Shown here piece by piece: positions 43,601-55,600 of a DNA stretch of 64,000 bases. The stretch is from assembly GCA_014843695.1 (NCBI GenBank), contig CM026401.1:31348067-31412066 (forward strand), given 5' to 3'. Position 1 is the stretch's first letter; each line of letters starts with the position of its first letter. The position numbers and the translations under genes are program-made. The stretch is from Archivesica marissinica. Lineage: Eukaryota > Mollusca > Bivalvia > Venerida > Vesicomyidae. The notes below the pieces were generated by a model. It saw nothing but the letters and a program-made list of their open reading frames with translations. It made no database searches and was not told where the DNA came from.

Positions 43601-46600
43601 ATATCCGGAAATAGTCTTTAAATAGACACGCGTACATAGTTGAAAGCGATTGGATGATTCGTATTTCCAGCGGAATTCCATTGGTTTGTTTGTATTTGGC
43701 GCTACCCTTTAGCCAATCGAAAGCGCATCGAGCGATAAAGTTGATCTTTTTTTGAAGAGTTCTTTTTTTTGTTCCAAATTGTCGGAGCAAACTTACGAAT
43801 GCGTACCCGAGAAGAAACTGCGGACAATGTTAAATTTGTTCGCACCAATTGTCGTAAAGAGTGGAGTTCCCTCCGAGTTTGATGCATCGACAAGCGATAC
43901 AGATCATCCTCCCAGTCCATCCATTACTGTTGGAAATAAAACGGCCGAAACGTCACAGCCCCATGGCCATTCCCCACCCACCTCCTAGCCAAGCGTAACA
44001 AAAACGAAACTAGCCAAAGTAGAGAGAAAATTGACTAATTTCTCTTGGCTAGAATAGGACTCCCAGCATAAATTAATGACATGTAAATTGTGCATTGAAT
44101 ATAATAAGCATAACATTTTCATAGACAAGAACACCAATTTCCGAACAACAACATTGACAAGGCATGCCGATTCTAATGATCATACGGTTTCAGTGCAGAC
44201 AGAATCATTGAAATGTGACCTAGAAAAGCCTGTAAATAAAGTTTTCAATGCCAAAGAATGTGCTGTTATTGTTGGCCTTAAGGCAACCTACTGGCTTGTA
44301 ATCAAAATGTATGTCCCCAAATATTTGAAGGGGTCATATGTCCCCAATTTTTTAACTTCTGAGCAGAACACTGAATCTTATAAGCATAGAAATAGCTAAT
44401 ATAATATAATTTACTTATCAGATTCATCAATATTTACATGATTCTTAAGTTTGTTTAGTCAAAAATCGATATTTAAAATACGTCTTTTTTCGGCGATTGC
44501 ATTGATTCTATACTTAATATAAAGCATAATATACATATGGAGTTATTTTAATTTTTATATCGTGCATACATGCAGAAATATTCTTAATAAATATGAAAAT
44601 ATTTATATTGGAATACTGGTTGAGGAAATTGTATCTTGCAATTTGTCTAATTGTAGGCCCAATCATACACTCAGATTATCCAAAATGACTATTATTGCAC
44701 AAAACTATAAAAAAAAGTCCAGAGCTTTGATATTTGACATGTAGCATTACCTAGTTGACCACTACTAAGTTTGCTCAATTGTGATCCTGGGGTCATATAT
44801 GATCCCACAGTAGGGGTCACATAACTTATATAGAATTATATACGGTAGTACATCTCTTTAAAAAATCTTCACAGAAACGACAATAACCAGCAGTATTGCA
44901 CAAATCCAATAGCTCGATGTCCATGACATTGCTGTCCAATCTTGGTCACAAGTTACATGTATGCTATTTTCATTAAAAAACTTTGATCTCTTATTAAGTA
45001 TAAATTTAACGTTTGTGAAACAAGCTTTTACAACATACACTACCCTATACAGCCCTGTAGGGTTATAGTTGGACGAAATAGTCGCCATAGGACCCTGTAT
45101 CCCTAAATACAAAAAATACAAAATATTTGTTTACAATTTTCATACCATTTTTCCAGTAAGGTACACTGACCAAAGCACTCATTCTAGTCAACGGTTGTAT
45201 TTAATGGTAATACTGTGTATTTTAGCACTATTTTGTTAATATTTATTAAAGAACACTTATTAAGGACGCAATCGCGCACTTTCTCACTTCTCCCCAAAAT
45301 TCTGACCTAGAATGAGCCCTTGTATATTACACACTCTCGTTGGCGCGATTGTTGTCATTCTTGTGGGAGGAAACAAGAGTACCCAGAGAAAACCCACCTG
45401 CTTGGTTTGGCAAGCACCATACCATGTCAGATACTTGCATCTCTAGGTAATGTGTACCCTCTACTTCCTATACTTACAGATGCATTGCAAGCAGGTGCTT
45501 CACAGTTTGAGGCAAGTGCTGGAAAACTGAAACGAAAATTTTGGTGGAAAAATTGCAAGGTATGTTTAACACGAAAAGGAAACGTCTTTGTCTTTGGTGA
45601 AAGTTTACGTGCAAGTTGCTATCAGTACATGTAGGACTCACTGGGCTTACCTGTGGGTATCGTCCATACTTGCCTATCTCGCCGACGATCCCCCTTATTT
45701 GGTCCTGGAATTTGTGGGTTTTGGCATGCACTCACATATAAGACGGGTTGATAAAATGGACACCAGACCATGTATAAATGGTTTGTTTGGCCAGTGCAAG
45801 TTGAAGACATTTGTAGTGTCTTAGGGTGCTTTCTTTTCTAAAACGTTATTATGGATACCATTTTTTAAAAAAAGCACATATTTGAGTTGTTTTTTTAGCA
45901 CTCATAAGACTTTGAGGCCATAATTTAGTGGTAAATAACTTGCCTTATAAGCGAGTATGGATGGTTGGCATAAGACAGGGAAACCACTTTGAGGCCATAA
46001 TTTAGTTGTAATAATGGATGGTTGGCATAAGACAGGGAAACCACTTTGAGGCCATAATTTAGTTGTAATAATGGATGGTTGGCATAAGACAGGGAAACCA
46101 CTTTGAGGCCATAATTTAGTTGTAATAATGGATGGTTGGCATAAGACAGGGAAACCACTTTGAGGCCATAATTTAGTTGTAATAATGGATGGTTGGCATA
46201 AGACAGGGAAACCACTTTGAGGCCATAATTTAGTTGTAATAATGGATGGTTGGCATAAGACAGGGAAACCACTTTGAGGCCATAATTTAGTTGTAATAAT
46301 GGATGGTTGGCATAAGACAGGGAAACCACTTTGAGGCCATAATTTAGTTGTAATAATGGATGGTTGGCATAAGACAGGGAAACCACTTTGAGGCCATAAT
46401 TTAGTTGTAATAATGGATGGTTGGCATAAGACAGGGAAACCACTTTGAGGCCATAATTTAGTTGTAATAATGGATGGTTGGCATACTGAATAAGTAAATT
46501 ATGGCGTTTGATTGTTATGTAAGTTACATCAAGTTCACATTGCACACGATATTGCTAGAGACGGGTATTTCCTCTCAATATCATACCACGGTATATTGGA

Positions 46601-49600
46601 ATAAGCAATGTCGTAACACAGGATGTATATCGTGCAATACCAACATGTTCAATCACTACCTGTGGGTTGTGGAGCAAGAACGCGCTGGAGCAGAGCGGGT
46701 AGTGTGCAGGAGGATGCATGATAGCCATTGATGGATTTCTTACAAACAAATGTTGATTGAAGTTTCCCACAATGCAATGTAAATTATACCCCCAGATTCG
46801 GAGTATATTGGGTTATATATAGGCTTTTCGAATGTCGGCCGTCCATCCGTCATTTTTTTGTCCGGGCCATAACTTGGTATTTTTAAAATAAACATGGCAC
46901 AAATTAGTGCATGACCCAGATCCATTGTTCAAAGATCAAAGTCACACTTAGAGGCCGAAGGGTTCAAAAATGTCTTGTCCGGAACTCAAGTCCTTTGATA
47001 GATTTCCAAATGACTTCGCACAATTGTTCACCGTGATGAGACAGAGTGTTGCGTGGAACACCCAGGTCTGTTGCTCAACGGTCAAGGTCACATTTAGTGG
47101 TAAAATGGTTCAAACTACCGTGCTCACATGTGATGTGAAATATTTGGTAGGTAGTGGACTGTGGCCGGGACCCACAGCTAGCTTCTTCACTAATTACTTT
47201 TTATTTTTTACAGTCGCTATAATGGATATCTACTACAGAGACCATACAGTAAATACAACTTGTATAATGAACAAGAGACCATGGTAACAGGCCCACTTGT
47301 GTAACACTATAATATTGATGTGGTTTGTAAATTTTAGATGATGTTGATCATGGGCGGTATAGTTGGAGTTATAGTTGTAATTATCATAGGTAAGATGTCG
47401 GTGTCTGCTGCACGCAATCAGCCATAGACCTAGCAGTTCTACTGTTTAGTACAACCATCACGTTTATTTTGTCTGCTTGTGTGTATTGTTATTGATGTCT
47501 TTTGTTATTTAGTGTAATATACTTTGGTTATGACAGAAAAGTACAGATGTGGTCTTCGACGTATATTATTGAACCTGTTGTATGATGATGTACAGATTTA
47601 TTTGCTTCTTAATTATTAGTCGCCGACCGTTTGAACGGTTTACATGACCATTGTTTTGCTCAACATCCAGGGTTCCCGCTGCCGGTCGGCAATGTAGCCA
47701 ATTGCAACTAAAAACAAATACTGGCGCTCTATTTTGTAAATTGGCACGTTTTGTCAAATATTGGCTTCAAATATTCATCTATAAACTATTACGGCTCTTA
47801 GGTGATTCTAAGTTTTTCAAATTGGCTCCAGTTTTTTCAAGGCAATAATTCAGACAGAGTGAACCCTGGCATTCTTCTGTCTGCCACCATTCCAGCCATT
47901 TCATTTTCGTATTGGGCGTGTATTGTTTGTTGATTGATTGAGCCATTCCATTTTCGTATTGGGTGTACATTATTTGTGAGTGATTGAGTGATTTTGAAAT
48001 AACTATGCACAAATGTTCACCATACAGTCAAACCTGTCTTAAAACCTGTCCTTAAGCCAAGGAAATCACAGAAAGTTGGTTGAATTTTGGCAGATTTATT
48101 GCCCTTTGAACCTTTTTATAACACCAAGTTTGTCCGCGGTGCAAACCCAAATCACTTTGTTTTTCACCAAGCTTGACAGGAAGTATCGGTATGACGTGTA
48201 GACGTGTATAATTATTATTAGGGGTGTCGCGGTATACCGGTAAATTGCAATATTAAGATCTGCGATAAAATATTGCGATATTAAAATTGAATACCGATAT
48301 TGAGCGCTATTTATCTACTAGGGCTGCAACGATTAGATCCGATTCCGCGCCGCCGATTCTAGACTCAATCCAAGTCCCGTCATTTTCGATTCAATTCCGA
48401 ATGCCGACTTTTAAACGTTTTCAGCGATAAACGTCGAGTTAGCCGAATACAAACAGTAAAATAAAACAAACAATCTGATTGGCTGAATATATTCTATTTA
48501 TCCAATCAATGAGCCCGTTAAAACTTCTGAAAGGTCTGTTTATCAAAATGGCGTCTGCCATTACTAAATAATGATCCTAAAAGTTAGTGTGGGCCATTTT
48601 TGATTTCGAGTTGTTAACAAGAAGGAAAACAAGGCGACATGCTGTCTTTTTCACCGACGTAAGCTATCCACCATCTCGTTCCACATCAAACTTACTGAAG
48701 CATCTAAAAAGACACCATAACATAGACGTAAACATCGACAAGACTATAAGTCAATCGCCGAACTTCCCCCCACACCAACAACATCAGTGCAATTCCTGAG
48801 GATTTATATAAGCCATAATTCATTACTTGGTCACTGTTCCACACATGTGCACTGGATTATCTACAGCAGTTGAATTTCTAGTCATTTCCTTTGACCTTTG
48901 ATCTCATTTCGTGTACATGTATTATTAATTTATTATTATTGTTTTTTGGTTTACTTTTATTCAAACGTTAAGTGATGTGACTTGCAAGTTTTGTTCATAT
49001 GTAGTAGGAACTAGGATTATACACAAGTAACACCAGTAAATTAATTTGCTCTGAAGCCACACTGCCCTAGGGTCTCGGGATTAAGCAACACAGATTATGC
49101 TTCTTAGAAAGTAATCTGTGAATAATGGATCGAATCGGCACATAAAGAATCGAATCAGATCGTATCGAGATTCTTGTGGATCGTTGCAGCCCTATTTATT
49201 ATCTATGAGGGGTGGCATCGGTTTTTCATGACTTCACTATAAAAACAAGTTTTTGTCCTGACAATTTTACAACATAGCTACCGTCAAGTAAAAGGTTATA
49301 TGCAGGGGATCTGCTTTTGTACACAACTGAATCGCTTCAACCGGTGCTTATATTATATTATATTCACCGTTCTCTGAAACATTTTCTAGTCGATTTAAGT
49401 TGTTATTTTATTCAGTTTGTTGTTGTTTTTCAAGTTAATAAATACTGTTGAATGAGATAGTTAGTGTCTTAAAATGTGTGTAAAGTAATCAATTTCATCT
49501 TATTAAATACTCTTAATAGAAAAAAAAATATAATCACAATGCATGACAAATGCATAGGCAATATATCGCGATAAATATCACGATTATTTGATAAAATATC

Positions 49601-52600
49601 ACAATATATCGCGATATGGGTTGCTGATATCGTGACACCCCTAATTTATTATAATGCCGCTCTGTTTGGATGTAATTTGTGTGTCCAGTTTAACCATTCC
49701 CACGCTTCATCTTCAAACCCCCTTGTTGGAATTTCAGCAAACTTGGCTGCAAGCATCAGTATTATGTCTAGTTGTGCATATTATTATCCTGTTCTGGTTG
49801 GGATGGCTTTTGGCAGTTTTCAGCCCGTTGAATATTTTTATAGCGCAAAGCTTGTCCGCGCTTCATCTTCAAAGCCCATTGTTTGATATTCACCAAACTT
49901 GGCTGGAAACATCAGTATTATGTCTAGTTGTGCATGTTATGTCTAGCTGTGCATATTATGTCTAGTTGTGCATGTTATGATTCTGTTCGGGTTAGATGAT
50001 ATTTGGCTTCATAATACTGCATATGACTTTTTATTGCAGTGACTTCATGTATTTCATTTCCATGCTATTATTTGAATTTTTAATATCAAAGTGTGGCCTT
50101 CTGAAGCGATCTAAGATGTTATAAGGTTTTACTATGTGGTTGATAATTTCTGTATGCCAAATACCGTGTCATTTATTCAATTTTAATTTGAAAAACAATC
50201 GTGAAAATGATGCTGTATATTATGGACACTGCTATCTGACCTATTTATAATAATATAATATATTATCCTTGATAACCACCGTGCTTGGCTCGCTTCAAAC
50301 GGCCAATACGACACTTATCCATAATAACCACCGTGCTTGGCTCGCTTCAAACGGCCAATACGACACTTATCCTTGATAACCACCGTGCTTGGCTCGCTTC
50401 AAACGGCCAATACGACACTTATCCTTGATAACCACCGTGCTTGGCTCGCTTCAAACGGCCAATACGACACTTATCCTTGATAACCACCGTGCTCGTCTCG
50501 CTTCAAACGGCCAATACGACACTTATCCTTGATAACCACCGTGCTCGTCTCGCTTCAAACGGCCAATACGACACTTATCCTTGATAATCACCGTTCTCGT
50601 CTCGCTTCAAACGGCCAATACGACACTTATCCTGTGTTGATAATCACCGTTCTCGTCTCGCTTCAAACGGCCAATACGACACTTATCCGTGATAAGTTGA
50701 TAACCACCGCTCTCAGCTCGCTTCAAACGGCCAATACGACACTTATCCGTGATAAGTTGATAACCACCGCTCTCAGCTCGCTTCAAACGGCCAATACGAC
50801 ACTGAACTTGATTTTGTTTGCACCATTGGATGTTGTCAATTCACATTCTCACTCGTTTTGTATTGTGTATTATTTTCGTTTTTGTGTAGATATTGTATTT
50901 TAGTTATTTTATGTGTTTCAGATGTGGTTAATACTAATAGCAATCTGTGTTGTAGTCATTTTGATAATAATTGGTAAGTTAATTCCACAACAACTCTTCT
51001 CTCTAACCCTTCTCTTCTCTCTAACCCTTCTCTTCTCTCTAACCCAGTGTCCGCCTCCGTGGTCGAGTGGTTAAGGTCGCTGACTTGTATATCACTGTAA
51101 CCTATCATCACTGATGGTCACGGGTTCGAGCCCCGCTCAGGCCGTGTCTCATTTATATGAAAATGTTGGCAGTTTCTTACGGAGGTTGGTGCACCCAAGT
51201 ACTGGTTAACTGCTGGAGCCTGCCCAGGAAAGGTGTTGCTATGTAAACTGTCCGCCGGCGATATAGCCCAAAATGGTGTTGATGCAGGCGTAAAACCCGA
51301 AATATAAATAACATTCTCTCTAACCCTTCTCTTCTCTCTAACCCTCCTCTCTAATTACCTCCCTTCTTATCTTCGTTTGTGTGCGGTACTGGACTTTTGC
51401 ATTGTATATCTTAATTAATATATGTGTTGGGTAATAAAAGAAACGCATGCTTCAGAAAATATATTTATAAACAGTTCTCAAGTTTTGTTGCATTCTGTAT
51501 GAATTTGAGTATTTGAGTATTGGTTACTAGTACATGTATAACCATAGCAAAAATTGCTGTGTTTCTGTCTTTGCAAAAATAATGTTTATTGGCATAGGTT
51601 GAAAGTCCAGTGTTTGTTGTCCATTTACCATTATAGCTTTTCCATTTACCTGTACTCGTGATATATAACTATATTGCAATGTACATAGTGCGGCCATATA
51701 TCAAATGCCGTATACTGGCCAAGCATGGTTGCTCTAGGACAGTAGATACAAGACTTGAACTTAAAGTGCACTCCCAGAGATATAAGTCATCTATATGTTT
51801 TCAAGAAATTGAAAACAATTTAATACCCAGCAAAGGATCAATGTCTTTATTTTGAAAATACCTATCGGTCGTAGTTTATAATTATTTCTTCAAATGGATA
51901 TATTATGATGTACTGGTTCACCGCTGGAGCCTGCCCAGGAAAGGTGTTGTTAGGTAAACTGCCCACTGGCGATATAGCCCAAAATGATGCTGCTGCAGGT
52001 GTAAAACCCGAACAAACAAACGATGGATGTACAATTTCCGTGCATCATGATCGTGATGCAGGTGACTTATAGCCATACGTTATGTGAGTAAGTAATTTAT
52101 GATATGGGTGACGGGTGTACAATTTCCATGATTCATGATCTTGATGCAGGTGACTTATAGCCATACGTTATGCGAGTAAGTAATTTATGATATGGGTGAC
52201 GGATGTACAATTTCCATGATTCATGATCTCGGGAGTAATTTATTATATAGGAAAAAACAGGTAAAGCTTACTAATATTTCTAAAACCAGCTGTCTCGAGT
52301 CAGATCAGAATACAATTTTAACATATTCGTATCAGGTAAGCGACGTTGGACAGCCCAACAATATGGATTGTCTGCCCGTGTCCCACCAATCTGCCATGCA
52401 CACTACCACCCCTCTACTTTTACCACATGGCCCTTGATATGTCCTTTGTTTTGTGGTATATGTCGTATGTACGCGTAGCTTTTATATTGTACAATCACTA
52501 ATACTCTTATCTCTTCTTTACATTCAGCTTGGGTTGCTTCTAAATACAACTAGGGTAACAACATTTTATATCACATCTAGAAATTGCACCTGGTGGCAAA

Positions 52601-55600
52601 ATATTCTGTCTTGCTGAAGTTTTCCTTAAATGAAAGTTCACATTTGAAATGATGTTATTTAATTGTAACAAATAGTACAGACATTGTCCCTGTGTTATGC
52701 CATTTCAACATTGAAAAATACTAGCTGCACTATATCTCATTAACTATTCATTCTTTACTACAGTATTTGAGTCATGTCTACTACAACTGTGTCTTGTGGA
52801 AGTCGTGGTAGCACGTTCGCTTCAGCTGCAAACGGTCCGGAGTTCGAGCCCCGCTGGAGCTGTTACGATTGTGCCCTTAGGCAAGGCATTTAAATTGCAC
52901 ATTACCTCTTCTCTCTCCCTCGTGGCGATGGATTCCATCAGGAATGAGGTCTCAAGAGTGATTAATATAAGTTGTAACTTGTTTAGTGCAATCGAGCTAA
53001 AATTAATTTGTATTATTAACTCTTGTCTATGTCGTGGGAAGGCTGAAGGTGAGGTAATGTGATCCGACTTTGTCTGTTGCTTGCACAGACTATATTGTGT
53101 GGTTATGTAGTAAGAACTAGCTGTAGGACAAGCCATTGATATTGTCATGTTCAAAATATTGTATTCAAACATCAACATTCTACGTCACTTCATATGAGCG
53201 ACCATATAATGTATGTATCCTCTCATACCATTGTGGAAGTCGTAATAGCGCAGTGGATGCGCGTTCGCTTCAGGTGCGAAAGGTCCGAAGTTCGAGCCTC
53301 ACTGGAGCCGTTACGATTGTGCCCTTAGGCAAGGCATTTAAATTCCACGTTGTCTCTCTCCCTCGTGGCGATGGATTCCATCAGGAATGAGGTCTCGAGA
53401 GTGATTTATATAAGTTGAAATAACTTGTTTCGCAATCGAGCTAAAATAAATTTGTATAAACTATCCTCTCATACCATCGGTTAGATTGCCTGTACTTCAA
53501 AACTTACAATAATACCTTTTATAGTATGTATCTCGATAGAAAAGCCTAGTAAATACCAATCTGTAGTGCCAGCTGCCCTAACTAACTCACTTTTTTGACT
53601 CAATCCTCTTTTTTTTTCTCGCCCAAAACTTTTGTATCAGGATTCTTTAGTAGATGAAAATTTCGTGATCTGGTTGTCGATCTGTGCGCCCATCCTTGTC
53701 AGGGAGGATGCCCAGCCACCTGTCAATTCTTTTAAATTTCATATGTAAGCACATGGAAAGTTGATGATTGTTCCTAGTTATATCACCTGAACTGTGCTTA
53801 CAGCGAGTTAATCATTATTGTTATAGACAAGTTCTATTTATAAATTTTGTACATGTTCATGACAATTTTAGATACAGGTAACAGTTTAAGAAGTATGACC
53901 TGATTTCTGTCTAGATCACAGTTTTGTAACAAATTATAAATAAGATTATATAATATTTGAACGTCCCTTGGTACTGATTGGATAATTAATTACTTTTGCT
54001 GAACTAGAAAGTTTAAAGCGACTTTACATCGCGAAAAAAAGCACAAAAAATGCATTTTTCACATATTATTGTGCTACAACAAATTCTTCCGAAATAATTT
54101 GAACATTAAACACTCAAAAATTGTCTTGTTTATTATTGGAGTCTATACTAAATGTCGTTTAGAGATAATTTAAATAAGATTAGTCTAAACATAAATATGC
54201 ATAGGTACAACTGTGAGATATAACAGTAAATCTGTACCATAGATGTTGTTATTGAGGATTACGCATGAATATTGACCCTATTCACATTATTTTGTTACTA
54301 GTTGAAATACTCTGTTTCTGTTGCAAAAGTTACTAGTTGAAATACTCTGTTTCTGTTGGTGTGAAAACAATATAATAGGAAATTACGATGTAGTGTCGCT
54401 TTAAAATACCTCATGAAACAAAGCAGTATGTTTTGCCATCAAACTTTTATAAATCTGTAGCGAAATGTTGCATTGATTATTTACCAGCTATGTACTGTAA
54501 TTGTTCGACAAGAAGCCCGGGTATGTATTAGAATCGTGATCAGCTGCATTGGGGCTGGACATAAACATTTATCATTTAGAGACGAAACTGCCGATTCAAC
54601 CAAAAATATATTTAAATGGCATGATTTAATTCTAGTGTTGCTGTCGATAAACACTGATTCATTATGTCAACAAGAAAATATTTAACTATTAAATTGTGTC
54701 TGTTATCATAACGCAGGGAATTTTCCATGCATGTGAAGAAAACACTTATTGCAACTGCCGCTGTTACATATATAAACATGGCATTACTACGTACGACCGC
54801 TGTTACATATATAAACATGACATTACTACGTACGACCGGTGGTCACATGTGCTAAACATGGCATTACTACGTACGACCGTGGTCACATGTGCTATTTCAC
54901 GATTTCAATTTCAAAATTCCACGATTCCAACTTCACAAATTCACGAAGTTGAAATCGTGGAATTGTGGAAGTTGAAATCGTGAATTCATCGTATCGTGAA
55001 ATTAAAATCGTTAATTTCATTTCGCTAACAACGGAATATATTCTTTACGCTGGAATACTAGATGGACAGATGAGCATTTCATAGAACTAATTGATAAAAG
55101 TGACAAAATCAATTTGATCTTTTTATTCCTGCAATCACACACAGCATGTGACGTTTTGCAATGATTTCACAAATTATGTTTGCATAAAATACGAACAACT
55201 AGTAATTGTATGCGTCTGATTGATGTCGAGCTAAGAATCTTGTGTCAAATATTCAAGTGTATATAAAACATTTGTATGTATTGTGTTATAGAAATCTATA
55301 TGACCTGCATACCTTACATGATTATTATCGTGACTTGTGGACGGGAATTTGTGTGTAATACCGTATTAGTATGAAAACTTGGAATAAAAGATATCATAGT
55401 CCAGATTTAATTAAGAAAACTCGCGATATTTGAAAGGTAATTTTGTTTGAAGCGGCAGATGGGCGTTTTAAAGATTCTAATATTTGATGGAAAATGTGGG
55501 TTTTTGGGGAATGGCGTGTATAGGAACAATTACGGTACTCTTACTGTTTTAATAAATCATTTAAATAGACTATGTATTAATGTTTTATTATTTGTGTGAA

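Larger units (their letters stand above)
48219..49643. mobile_element. Outer hAT-like element (TAGGGGTGTC ends)
   Basis: Terminal inverted repeats: TAGGGGTGTCGCGGTAT at the left and ATATCGTGACACCCCTA at the right. Subterminal ATTGCGATATT and ATCGCGATA motifs recur at both ends, typical of hAT-type termini. It contains a second element, 48319-49194. Confidence 0.82.

Noticed and set aside
45320..45634. Treating the 104-codon ORF containing [15 protein letters not shown] as a single-exon gene
   Set aside because: Only 45480-45559 is coding; acceptor and donor sites at both ends and SNARE homology show the rest is intron.
47667..47869. Firm hAT assignment of the CCAGGGTTC-ended element
   Set aside because: Only 9 bp of inverted ends and no target-site duplication; listed at low confidence only.
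50985..51344. Telomere-like CTAACCC motifs
   Set aside because: They are part of a CT-rich TCTCTAACCCTTCTCT repeat around a SINE and do not form a regular hexamer array.
30302..53300. Functional tRNA genes at SINE heads
   Set aside because: A and B boxes are present but the cloverleaf stems and 3' ends are not maintained, and each head continues into a SINE body and tail.
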